Below the pieces are notes generated by a model that was given only the letters and a program-made list of their open reading frames with translations, had not been told where the DNA came from and ran no database searches. Shown in pieces: positions 46,001 to 57,008 of a DNA stretch of 64,000 nucleotides; position 1 is the stretch's first letter, and each line of letters begins with the position of its first letter. A program made the position numbers and the translations under genes. Source of the stretch: Bryoerythrophyllum caledonicum (lineage: Eukaryota; Streptophyta; Bryopsida; Pottiales; Pottiaceae); NCBI GenBank assembly GCA_963971425.1, contig OZ020517.1, positions 8,744,501 through 8,808,500 of the forward strand, given 5' to 3'.

Positions 46001-46077
46001 TGACTCATTGATAATCTGACTCAGATGACGAGGCGGAGGATATAGAGCCTGTAGTTGAGTTAGATTGTCATGATTAG
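43002..46077 (+). pseudogene. Second MULE gene: unknown protein with GKGK-type repeats, decayed
   Basis: Two exons are clear: 43002-43154 (ending PPGIVPK) and 43331-43515 (starting LLVPVKYGGFVEV), joined in phase 0 by a GT-AG intron. Further coding stretches follow with frame breaks. They are an acidic segment (43740-43950), a low-complexity run of GKGKVQDT-like repeats (44080-44390), a charged helical segment (EEFKKHERIFLLDKEKEAW, 45040-45100), and a C-terminal part ending in an acidic SDSDDEAEDIEP tail before the stop at 46077. In-frame stops occur, e.g. near 45201 and 45566. I do not recognise the family. Its position inside the MULE, opposite the transposase, suggests an accessory gene comparable in placement (not shown in sequence) to mudrB. 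Confidence 0.5.
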
Positions 46078-46669
46078 TGTCCTTCAGTTTTGTATTTCGG
46101 TCGTATAGTACATAGTTTTAGCGTCCTACACTACATAGTTTTAGCGTCCTATAGTACGGATCGTCCTACAACACTTAACATCTTGTAGTCTGTAACGTCC
46201 TATATTACGTTTTTCTATAAAGGTGATGAATATGAAGTGATTTTGTTCTCGATACGTGTCTTCAATTGATACTAGAAGTACAAATTATCCTCAAAAGAGG
46301 ATTAAATTCAACTTCATACAACACTCCTATCTTGTGTTCTGTCTTCTCGTAGACTTTAGATTACAATTACAAAAATGATATCAAATACAATTAGAATTTG
46401 TTACACATTTTCAATGAAGTTTGAAATACACATTACATATTAAGTTTTACCGTAAATACCATCGTTTGTCATATCATGTCCTGTGCGGTGCACTCTTCTC
46501 CCATCTTGTCCTATCTGATTGACATATTATTGTGTTGTCCTTCTACGCTTACCTCTCTACTCCAGAAAACCTCTATGGCATTTTGTCCTATTATCACAAT
46601 CACCAGCTACAAACTGAAGCTGCGACATAAAATATAGTAGACCTGCCCTTGCTTATACCTGCTTATCAT
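46078..46669. other. Gap between the convergent MULE genes
   Basis: This 592-bp gap holds direct repeats of CATAGTTTTAGCGTCCTA (46110-46150) and related GTCCTATA motifs. It probably contains both 3' ends and polyadenylation signals. Confidence 0.35.
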
Positions 46670-49600
46670 TTAATATCCCTTGCAATACTGAATCTGTGCA
46701 CAAGCAAAAGATGTCAAAGACCCATCACCTGCTATCATCATCTCAATCTCGTGAAGTCCTTCTAATAGCGTCTTATATTGTGCTTCCTTGCTTGAGATAG
46801 TTGACTCAGCATGACAGTTCCTTGTATCCTCTTTCAAGTTGTCTTCATCATTCACAAGTCTTGCAATGTTAAATGCGTCAAGGCTTGAGTTGTCATAACC
46901 TCCTTCGATGGTGCCTTTCAAAGTACCTGCATGTCTAATGATTGTTGCATCTTCAACCTCTGGATGTAGCATCTTGAATACCTTCATTGAGTGCTTGTAG
47001 ATATTGCCTCAAGATCCAATAGGGCAATTGCATTGCACCCAAACAGAACTAGGACACGTCACAGTCCATATGGTGGGATAGTTGTTAACGAAACAACCAA
47101 TGCAATGTCCCTGCCCTTGGGATACATGGATACATAGGTATCAAGTATTTCTTTGGCTTGTAAGATAGCTTCTGCAACAATTCCTTCCGCCTTTTGGTTC
47201 TTCACGAATCCATAAAGTTTGCATTGGACATTAGACTAGTAATGCAACAAAACATCACACACCAAATGGTAAATTAACCAATCCATTCTTCTACCATTAA
47301 ATTTTTGTCTTGTTTGGTTCAATATAGATTTCAAATTAGCATAAGAGGATTCAACTGCAACGTTAGTTTCTTGACCTAAATGTGGAAAATTCCGATTACC
47401 CATCACCCACATAGCAGTTTTTCCACTCCACGTCTCTAAAAAGTAGGTAACAAAGTCCTTGGCGTCCAGAAATTTTTCTCGTAGCGCTTGAATTTTCTGC
47501 TCCGCTCGTACAACAACTGCTGGTCCTTGAATGAGATCTGTAGAATACATTATTTCTTCCACAGCTTGAAGGACATGTACTCTAACTTCCGCGTCCTTGA
47601 TTTTTGTACAACATTCTCATTCCACGCCTTTCGCACATGCCATAAACATAGCATAATGGGCAATCGAGGCCAAACTTTTCTGTACACAGAAGACAAAGAG
47701 TCAAGGACAGTATGTTAGAATTTAAATCTCTCTAAATTACCTATCTATCATGTCTTAAATTTGAATCAAGCTGAGAAAACATATGCTATAGCCACTACAA
47801 GAAAACTAGACCAATGTGACTAGGTTTTACGACTACAGTTGGGCATAAACCAAAATGTGACTAGCACTGTTTCTAGTCATTTTGACTTAGTCGCTTCGGA
47901 CAATCTGACTGGGGGTCATATCGGACACTTCTTGTTCCCAATACTGCGTTCCCACAGTGTTTTGGGACCTCAAAACGGGACCTGCAGTGGGACTTGGGTC
48001 CATATGACTCCATATAGTCATATATGTATGACTACACGTAGTCATCCATATGTAAATAGTGACTGAATGAATGACTATTTCTAGTGAGGTATAAGTCAAC
48101 ATAATACTGGTTTTATCACTACGCATAGTAGTGAGATGGTGACTAAATTGAGTCATTCATTGAGTTGGGAGAACGTGACTCTTTGGAGTCACATCTATTT
48201 AGCAACCCCTAGTCACAAATACTCAAATAGCTTCCAAATGGTATGACTAAATGTAGTGAGGTATCAGTTAATACATGATTGGTTTTATCACTGCGCATAG
48301 TAATGAGATCTTGCACGCATTGAGTCATACATTGAGTTTGGAGAATAGGACTCTTTGGAGTCACTTCTATTAGACTACCCATAGTCACGAATATTGAAAT
48401 AGCTTATGAATGCTATGACGAATTGTAGTGAGATTTTTAAAGATTAAAGAAAAAAGGAAAAAGCTCCATATGGTACCTGTGCCTGATTGTTGACTCTGAT
48501 TGATGTGCGTGAAAGATGCTGAATCAAGTATTGTAAGCCTCAACTGTAGCAAACTAGCACCCAACAAGCACCCCAACTTCCAAACCTTCTATGTCTGCCA
48601 TCCCCTCTCCCAAATTGCTTGAAAGTACACAAGGAAGAAGCATCTCTAAATAAGAGAGAATATGTGACTTGTTCGCAAAGAATATGGGATAAATGTGATT
48701 ACATGTTTCAAATGTATGCTCTCATATATTATTATGTGACTACTACTAGTCAGGTTATTTACTACATGACTGCGTGTAGTCACCCAAACCAACTCTCTTA
48801 CTACAATAAGTCATACATAAACCAATTACCCTTACCATATGACTACATTACTATGACTACACATAGTAAGCACTCAGAGCATGACTCTGGGAACCGGGCA
48901 GGAGAACATATGTCCCATTCCCGTAGCTGTTCCCACCCAGGTCCTCAAAAATATGACTACATACATGACTAGTGCATGATTGGACCCTCTTAGGACTGAT
49001 TTTAGACTAAACCAATGACTGAGGTGACTATGCAGTCATATGCGCTTAGTCACATCCAGTCACATTGGGCTGGTTTTCTTGTAGTGAGCGTTCAACTTGG
49101 CCTGTGCATTGTCAACAAGAATGCTACCAGGTGTCCAATCGGCTTGGGCTTCTTTGCAACGGATATCAAGCTTCTTCAACCAAGCCTCTATGTCCTTCTG
49201 TCTTGATTTTGTTGTGATGATAAAAACAACTGGAATCTTGTTTCCCATTCGTCAAAGACCATGATGGTGAATAAAAGATATTGTCATATCAAAGGAGAGG
49301 ACATCGTAGATTAGGACAACCGCAAAAAACATGGCATCCACAAATGAAGTCTTATTTAATAACAACGTTGATAATAACAAAGTACATAACTAGGTCGTCC
49401 GAAACATATGGAAGGATGGCAACCTTAGATTCGTTTGTCCTGAAAGTGGCCTCCATAGACACCTACTGTTGATGTCCATACTTGAGCATCATATCTAGTT
49501 GCCATGGAGTTTGGATGGCAATACAAAATGGTGCTTCTTCTTTGTCCGGTGGTGTCACTTCATCATTTAGTTCAAAATTTCCAAACTCTTGGTAATGGAA

Positions 49601-50927
49601 GACGCAATCTGCATTCTCTTCCTTCCATAGTCTCACACTTAATGGATCACGTTTATGTTTTTCCCACAATTGACCTGCTCTTTTCTTCCCTAGGTTGTAC
49701 ACATTGTTTGACATGATAAAAGTATCTCTAGTACACGATATGCCTTGTTTTGCGCACTCATATACCTCTCTCATATGCTCAGCCATAATTTGAGCCGGAC
49801 TAAATCCTAAAGCTAATTTGGATCAAATCCACTCCTTTGTGCGCCATGACAACCTAGCTCTTAGAGAGTGTCTAAAGCCAATGAAAGACTTACCATGACA
49901 CAATTGTCCTTCGTTGTTGATATGATCCATTTCATGATATTGAATCTTGCAAATAGAATTGTCCATGTACAATTGCTTTGCCACAAAGTTGCATTGATAG
50001 CCTCGTTTAGACGTCAACCCCGCTTGTACTCAACTAGCTCGTCTTTTTCTACTTGCCACTTGAGTCCCTTGCATGGATATGGAAGAGGTATATGTCTTTT
50101 CCTCACTTTTTGATCCGTCCTGGAGCTCCTCATTAGATAGGACATGATGGTTTTGCAACGTCTCCGTATCTGGGACCTGCTGCACAATCTTCAGTGCTTC
50201 TTTTGCAACCTCATTTTTAGCTTTCTTGGCAGCTTTCTCTTTTCGTTTTAGGGCAAGTTTTGGATTAGTGGAGAGCTTCTTGTTGATGGCGCTTGCAAAG
50301 ATCTTGTCCACTTCCGGATTTGTGTTAGTTGTCTTATCTGCCGGCCCATATTCGCACCAAAACCTATCAAGTATTCCACATTTTATGTATCAAAAATTCC
50401 CTTCTTACATAAAAGACATGATACATTTGCAAATCAGACTTCGAAGAGACTAATAAACAAATGTTAGAATATCTTTAGATTTGAATGCAACACTAGAATT
50501 ATGACAAGTTCTAAGACAACAAAAAAGGCATACCAAATTAATTGAATGAAGCTTGTCTCACCAGTTTCTTCTACGTGGCCGGCTTTGGCCCTTTCGTTGA
50601 AGGTACATGGAAAGTCCCGCATATTGTACTTTGCTCTCCAGATATAAAATCTTCAACCCTATTCCAAGGAATAATGGTTGTCTTAGTAAACCTAGTCCTG
50701 CCATGCCCATTGTTAGCTCTTTCCTCCCACCGTAAGTTTGTCCTGTCAAAAGGACCTACATGGGGGGTGTCTTAACATGCACAAAGGTTTTGCAATGTCA
50801 CGTCACGTGTCTTTGTTCCTGTCTTAGTCTCTAGGGAATCTGTCCTGATGTAGTCCTTTGCATTAAAGTCAAGGGCACCTACGAAGAGGTTGTCTTTAGT
50901 ACCCAAGTCCACAATGTCATTCTCCAT
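46670..50927 (-). pseudogene. MULE transposase (SWIM-type family), interrupted
   Basis: Coding starts at the ATG at 50927 (MENDIVDLGTKDNLFVGALD). Recognisable blocks follow: DKIFASAINKK (50311), YQCNFVAKQLY (about 50000), TPWQLDMMLKYGH (about 49490), ATFRTN (about 49450), PVVFIITTKSRQKDIEAWL then ILVDNAQAKL (49240-49100), LCLWHVRKAW (about 47650), and NVAVESSYANLKSILN (about 47350). The end is KVFKMLHPEVEDATIIRHAG (46987). The VDNA Asp and the WHV motif fit MULE-type DDE transposases. The first catalytic Asp position reads Glu (MEATF). Stops (near 50782 and 50573) and a CACTA insertion at 47793-49086 inactivate it. Exon joins are not all resolved. Confidence 0.65.
47793..49086. mobile_element. 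CACTA (En/Spm-type) non-autonomous element, 1.29 kb
   Basis: Its left end is CACTACAAGAAAACTAGACC and the reverse complement of its right end is CACTACAAGAAAACCAGCCC; 28 of 31 terminal bases match. AGC flanks both sides (47790-47792 and 49087-49089), the 3-bp duplication expected of this class. The body is packed with short palindromic subterminal motifs such as TGACTACACGTAGTCA. It has no transposase. It interrupts the MULE transposase just after its LVDNAQAKLNA block. Confidence 0.9.
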
Positions 50928-51217
50928 GATACTTCAATCACAAAAAATGATATGACATAAAATAGGTGAAACAGAAATTTCCGTAGGATTGTTCTATCCT
51001 AAATGTATATCCACAAACCGTGATATAGTATACATTGTGGACGGTAAGGTATACAAAGCGACATTATGATTTCTTCTATAAAAGACAACTCAAAAGGAGA
51101 AGATTCGACCTGAATGGATTGTATCCAATATGAATGCTTGGTTGTATGACACGATTCTTGCCAATGGGAACTTCACGTCAACCCAATCGTGCATCCTAGT
51201 CTTCTTCTTTAAAATGG
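50928..51217. promoter_or_regulatory. Upstream region of the MULE transposase
   Basis: This is the AT-rich sequence before the minus-strand start at 50927, presumably holding the promoter. No specific element is identified. Confidence 0.3.
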
Positions 51218-51553
51218 TGAGCGGCATTTGCAATAGAGTGACCCATCACCACAGCAATGATTGTGTCATGGTCGTGCCCTGGTCATGTCACGGTCATGTC
51301 CGTGTCTAATGAGACTCAAGAGTAAAGGGAGTGCCTATTGCTCTTCAACAATGTTGTGGGAGCTTCCACGAGAGCTTGGCAATGGTGAGCGACTCTTTGT
51401 GATAAAGTGATCCATCACCACAACAGCGGTTGTGTCCTGGTTGTGTCTTAGTCATGTCATGGTCATGTCCCTGTCTAATGAGACTCAAGAGTAAAGGGAG
51501 TGCCTACTGCTCTTCAACAATGTCATGGGAGCTTCCATGAGAGCTTGGCAATG
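51218..51553. repeat. Tandem duplication, ~168-bp unit x 2, inside the MULE
   Basis: 51218-51384 and 51385-51553 align closely (shared GACTCAAGAGTAAAGGGAGT and GAGAGCTTGGCAATG). Each unit also contains short internal GGTCATGTC-type repeats. It sits between the transposase start and the right end of the element. Confidence 0.75.
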
Positions 51554-51962
51554 TCAACAAAGCTTCACGGTCAGGCGATCGTTGAGTTGTGGATTTTAGC
51601 AACTACAACTAGGACGAGGATGTTGTGATGGTGTCAAAGTTGAGGACCTTAAACCGTGAGTATTGTGCCAATCCTAAACTCAAAACCTAGTGCCAAATCC
51701 CAATGCCTGATCGTGATTAACAGTGGAGTTAAAGCCTAAACTCAGTAGACGTCATTGTTCACGGAGTAAACCCTAAACTCGTCACGTGAGTGAGGGCTAA
51801 GGAATCTCGGCGATGCTGGCTGGTCGCGGGCTGGAGGTTGAGGGCTGTCAAGACGCGGGGTTTCATGGCGCGGGGTGTCAGGACACCGGCTAAGACCTCG
51901 GGCTGGAGACGGGACTTGCTGGGTCTTGCTGCGGGGCGGGCAGCCCAGAAATTTTGGGCCCG

Positions 51963-52004
51963 ACGAGCCGATGGGAGGCTCGTAGCCCATAATTATGGTG
52001 ATGC
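51963..52004 (-). repeat. Right terminal inverted repeat of the MULE
   Basis: It pairs with 40564-40604. The adjacent inner 180 bp are GC-rich like the left subterminal region. It is followed directly by the GTGAAGAAT target duplication. Confidence 0.7.
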
Positions 52005-52013
52005 GTGAAGAAT

Positions 52014-52852
52014 CGAGACGAGCACGTTCTAAACGACGTGGATTCCTGGTGTGTTGATGCTTTGGGGGTCAGTTCCGCAGTGCTACTCGTTTTGGGGCTT
52101 GCGCCGTCCACTTGCACCGACACGATTCCTGGCAAGCGCGAGAGGACTGGTTGCGATTGCGGAGGCGTTGCTTGCCATGGTTATCACGTACATCAGATAT
52201 TTTATGCAGTCTCCTCTTAAATGGTGCTGCCTTCCGGGTTTGTGTTCCGCCAGCTTCGTATTGACAAGGTAATGGCCTGTACTGACTTTTCTGTAATTTC
52301 CAGAACCAGTTTAGGTAGGGAACTAGACTAGTAGTCTTGTGACGATTAGGTTTTAGTACTGTGGGAGGAGGAGTTGTTTTATCGGTGGGGTCCAACTTTA
52401 TACACGAAAATACTGGATCTGTCGATGAGCCAGAACATTTAAATGCAATATTCTGTTATGTGGTTATCACTAGGAGCTCGGGGGCTGGTTTGATTCTTGC
52501 TTTGATCGCTATATTGGTTGTATTGGGCATTCCACCGAGAAAAGCCTAACTGGTGACCACTTTTCATGCCTGGTAGCTTCTGTATCCAATTAATATGACT
52601 CCATGTTTACTAACTGGGATTGGCCAACATGGCGATTTTGGAGAATCTCACATCAGTGCTTGAAGCTGGTTTATGTACTAGCTTACACTCTGTTGATCTA
52701 TGTTCTGTCTAAGTCTCAGTTCACAAAGAAAGATGAGATGAGCCTGCATAAAGCTCATGACTTGTGTTGTTTAGTTGGATGCAGATCATTGTCATCGTCA
52801 AGTAGTACTCATGTGTGCAAGGAATTCGCTAGCTTGGTGATCATAATTACCG
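52014..52852. promoter_or_regulatory. 5' flank of the kinase gene
   Basis: 839 bp lie between the MULE target duplication and the kinase start codon. A TAA (52844-52846) in frame with the start bars an N-terminal extension in this exon. Short frames here are unsupported. The transcription start probably lies in this interval. Confidence 0.35.
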
Positions 52853-55800
52853 ATGGGGGAGTTTTTGGAGTCCGCGAGGGTAGTCATCGAGAAGTGGGAG
52901 AAGGCCATGTCAGTGAACCCCGAGAATTTGTTTCTTCTGAATGAGGCTCAGTGCACCCAATTGTGGCGTAATCTGAGACGGGTGTATGACGCTTTCGCAC
53001 CAAGCTTCTCGTATCCCGGTGATATCCAGCAGAAATGTCTCACTATCTTTATGGATTTCTACATCGTGGTGGTTCGTGGCGGTGCGATTGTGGAGATGTG
53101 CAGCTCGAAGAAATCGTGGCTGAATGCAGCCCTCTTTTACGGTGACAACCAACGGATGTTTCAGGAGCTATCCGTTGATCTTCAATCCTGCGCGGACATC
53201 GCCCACCAGATGACCCAGTCTCTGCTCTGCAGGTCTCATGATCACAGACCACTGAGTTTAGTTGACAACATTGTCATCCGTCACGATCAGGCGGATGTGG
53301 ACTTCCGCAGAGACACTACCAGGTTGAAGACAAAGCTTGTGGAACATGTACAACAGCCCGGTTTGCAGGAGAAGGAGAAGAGTCTCGCGGGTTACCTCCT
53401 GGAGCGTGAGAATTACCGGTCAAGCACTGATCCTCACCGCATCATTCAAGACCCTGGTTCTCTCGAATCAACCATCCCAAGCTTCTTTGAGTCGGCCAAC
53501 CGTGAGTACCCGACGGTGGGGAAGAATATCGCAAGGGGCGGACTAGACGGAGTCACGGTGGTGGAGGTAGAGTGGCTGGGGCTCAAGTGTGCCAAGAAGG
53601 AGTTTCTCAAAGTACTGTCAGAAGAGAGTTTTGCGAAAGAGGTGAACGCTTTGGTGGGACTCAACCACCCTAACATCGTGAAGCTTCTGTGCAGCCGGAG
53701 TGAAATGCCTGATCCCTCTTTCTTGATGGAATTCGTCGACATGAGCTTGTTCGAGTTCATCAAAGAAATGAAACGCAACTGTACACCGATCCAAATCGTT
53801 CCCGCAGTGGATTTGATGCTGCAGATGGCCTTGGGAATGGAGTACCTGCATGGACAAGGAGTGGTCCATCGCGACCTCAAATCTCCCAACATCCTCGTTT
53901 CCCCATCGCCACACCCAGGGCTTCGCAGCCTGGGGTACGCTGCAGTCAAGGTGACGGATTTTGGATTGGCGAAGGTGGAGGTGTTTGGTCCAGCCGTGCC
54001 TACTTGGAGGATGAGGGGGACAAAATACTGGATAGCGCCCGAAGCTATAGATCCGAAAGGGCGAGTTGATTGGAGGAAGGCGGATACCTACAGCTTTGCC
54101 GTCACCTGTTTGGAGATACTGGGATGTGAAGTGGGGTCCGAAAGTGCCACAGAACTCTTTCCGCAGGAATGTCCCATCTATTTGTATGACTTCTTACAGA
54201 AATGTAGGGATCGCAAAAATCCAAACAACCGTCCCTTTTTCGAAGAAATTGTTGGAACACTCAGATCGTTCAAGAAGCACTTGTTATTGGGCACTGCACC
54301 CATTGAGCAAGCTCCTGTGAAACCAGCCAAATCACGAGCGAAGCGTCCTTTGGCATGTGTGAAGAACATCTTTGGAAAGCTGTTTGGGCCGGGCTTGGTG
54401 GTCCTTCCACGTTTGGATGCCTTGCCGAGTTTGGAGGTGTTACCAGATTCCACCGTGAGTTTATCATCTCCCTTCACCCTTCCTGCCAGTCATAGCTAGA
54501 TAGTTTGCTCTTGGGAGACTTACGCAAGTCCTCCCACCTACCTTGTTATCCGGCAATGGAGTTCTTTGTGAATTATGACTAGTTCAATTCGGCCCCCACT
54601 GACTGGACTGGTGATCAATCCCTGCTCTTGTATTCCAGGAGAACGAGCTGTACAGAAGCACAATTGGAGACATTCGAAGCGGACTTGAAACTGTTGCATC
54701 ACAATGTGCCGAGTTAAACGGGCACTGGCTACAGCAGGTGAAAGTATGCCACATTCAATGTGATCATCTTGCCAAAGAGTATCTGGACGGGGTAGAGAAA
54801 CTGAAATCAACGTTCGACCACGTTTCGCGCAAAGACATGCTGAATCTCTTTAGATCCAGGAAACTACAGCATTTCGCCCGATGTTTGGGCAGGTTGGGCA
54901 CCTCGATTTTGTCTGCGAAAGGGCTTCTGGAGAAATGTGGAAACACTTATGATTTTCCGTACATATGGTCGTTAATGGCTTTGGCAATATCCGTCCCACT
55001 CCCTCCCACCGGGATCATGTACTCGAGGTTTGGCAGATGCTTGTTGGAGCTGTATTGGAACCTCTATGTCATCCATCATACCCTACACGATGCCAGACCG
55101 CATCCATCTGAAATGACTCCGCAGTTGTTGTCCACAAGAAGCAACTTTCGGTTTGAGTGGTGCAACCAGAGATGCAAGCTTATTCTGCAAAGAAACACTT
55201 CGGACACCGGTGGTCATGATGAGTTTCTAGCTCAAGATGCGGAGAGGCAAGAGCTAGATCGCAAAGCGCTATTGCACAGCCTCAACACGTCTTCCATAAG
55301 CCTTTCGGATGAGGATAATATTCATCTGCCTGAGTTTGAAGCAGTTTTGAGGAAGAGGCTGCAGAGTGCGTGGGATTCAGTTAATGAGTCTGGGCTTGCC
55401 AGAACTTCTGCACCGCAACAAGATTGTTACTTTATAGAGGTACCCGGGTCCACATCGTCGGATGCTGCTGTTGATGCTGCCACATGGTTTGAATTCTTCG
55501 ATAATCTTCGCAGTACTCCCTTGAAGATTGAGTATTGTTTTCGTTGGTGCGGAGCATTTGCATCACTGTTCACCGATGTCAGGCAATCAAAGGGTTCAGA
55601 AGACTTGTTCAGATCAAATTTTTTGGCTGAAGTCGAAGCATTGGCGAGAGTGCAACCTCATCCAAGTATCGTGCAGTTTCTAGGCTATGCTTATGATGTC
55701 GAGAATCGTGACGTGAGATATAATGAGTACGTAAGGGGCCACTTCTATCTCACCGAGCCTTCGAGCACACCGCTTTATATCCCCGCAAGACGACGCTCAC

Positions 55801-56447
55801 GCTATTTTCACGGACTTCCTTTTCCTCTTCGATTTACAGTGGAAATGCTGTTGCAAATAGCCGAGGGCATGATGCATGTGCACCAGTGTGGAGTGCTGCA
55901 TCGGAACCTGAATCCTTCCAACATCCTGTACGTATACACCGACAGTCCCGTGGAGATGCAAAGCAAGGGCTTCGGAGATACAGAAGCCGGTTTCTGCACC
56001 CTCACAGTGACTGGCTTTGAATTTGCTGTGACGTTGCCGTCCAGAAGGCCGTTGAATTCAAGCGATAAATTTTACTCTGACGTCCCTGTAGGAACTTTTC
56101 CTTTCATGGCCCCTGAGGTCTGGAAGAGCTCATTGACAGGTGAGGGGTATACATGGTCCGTGGATGTATGGAGCTTCGGAATGGTCGCTTCTTTCATCCT
56201 CACCGGGTCATTTCCCGGAGTCGGAGGCCGTGTACGCGGAGGTGATATGGTAGAGCGCAAGGATTGGACAACAGTCTTGAAAGAAGACGAGCTTGTATTA
56301 CTTGGTGAGGTTCGTGAAGACTGCCCGGCCCATTTGACGGAGCTTATTGCGAGGTGCTGTACTCGAAAGCCAGATGCCAGACCTTCGTTCGAACAGATTT
56401 GGAAGGAGTTATGGACCATCAAAAAAGACCATGACATGAGATTCTGA
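52853..56447 (+). CDS. Kinase-pseudokinase tandem protein (two exons, 1,136 residues)
   Basis: Exon 1 is 52853-54454 and exon 2 is 54639-56447. The 184-bp intron has a strong donor (ACC|GTGAGT) and acceptor (TATTCCAG) and joins in phase 0. The N-terminal ~215 residues are helical and resemble the plant kinase-associated DUF1221/MLKL-like bundles (inferred). The first kinase domain is complete: CAKK (Lys249), Glu263, HRDLKSPN (339-346), DFG (369-371), APE (395-397). A second helical region follows. The second domain keeps a kinase layout but reads HRNLNPSN (about 955-962), GFE for DFG (993-995) and lacks a clear beta-3 Lys, so it should be a pseudokinase; APE (1025-1027) remains. If the intron is not used, exon 1 ends at a stop at 54499 with a 548-residue kinase. 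The pseudokinase frame has no nearby ATG of its own, which favours one gene. Likely a signalling protein. Confidence 0.75.
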
Positions 56448-56629
56448 TCTAGTTGCATATTGTCACTCTGAGCATGTAAATAGGTGAGAAGTAGGAAAAC
56501 GGACAAGTGAAGTGTACAATGAGTGAGGCAAACCCTAACCATCACAGTCATGACCACATGTCCCAAAATGGGCTTTTTTAAAAATGTAGCAGGTTCTTGT
56601 GGTATTAATTTTCAATAATTCTCTTTGAG
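56448..56629. other. 3' flank of the kinase gene
   Basis: A short AT-rich interval between the kinase stop and the Copia target duplication, presumably 3' untranslated sequence. Confidence 0.4.
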
Positions 56630-56634
56630 GTTTT

Positions 56635-56947
56635 TGTTGAGAGACCAAGGTGAGAGAGAAAGAGACGAGCAAAAGAGCAGGAGCTCATTGTGAGGTCCAG
56701 GGTTTAATCCCTGGCTGGATGGTACAATAGGAGTCCGTTCACTGGTGATAGGATCCTAGTGTCGTACCATTAGTGGTAGTTAATCTAATATTAAGTGTCA
56801 TGATCAGGTGGTAATCCCACTACGATATGGTAATCCCACTACGATACAGTTAGGTGAACCGTACTTGGGTCTAGAGTAGGTTTAGACTAGGCTCTAGTTA
56901 GGAGAGGACCCTGGAGTGGATGGATGTGCTATCATCCTATCTCAACA
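56635..56947 (-). repeat. 3' LTR of the Copia element
   Basis: 313 bp, TG...CA. It contains a perfect hairpin (CCAGGG TTTAAT CCCTGG) and two tandem copies of TGGTAATCCCACTACGATA. It is 3' relative to the minus-strand coding direction. Confidence 0.9.
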
Positions 56948-57008
56948 CTCCTCCTCGAACGATGAACTTCCTCATTAAAAAACCTAAGTATTAGGAAAAA
57001 GAGTGAAT

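Larger units (their letters stand above)
40564..52004. mobile_element. Mutator-like element (MULE), 11.4 kb, two convergent genes
   Basis: The ends are inverted repeats. The left starts GGATCACCGTAATCATGGGC and the reverse complement of the right starts GCATCACCATAATTATGGGC; 24 of the first 27 positions match. GTGAAGAAT flanks both ends (40555-40563 and 52005-52013), a 9-bp duplication as Mutator elements make. Inside are a plus-strand gene (43.0-46.08 kb) and a minus-strand transposase (50.93-46.67 kb) that converge, the layout of maize MuDR. GC-rich DNA lies next to both ends (40.62-41.0 and 51.79-51.99 kb). A CACTA element is nested at 47793-49086. Both genes carry stops, so this copy is probably inactive. 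Confidence 0.8.

Noticed and set aside
54738-56447. Pseudokinase as a separate gene starting near 54.74 kb
   Set aside because: The codon there is GTG, the first in-frame ATG is about 100 bp further and would cut into the helical region, and the frame runs open back to a good splice acceptor. Kept only as an alternative.
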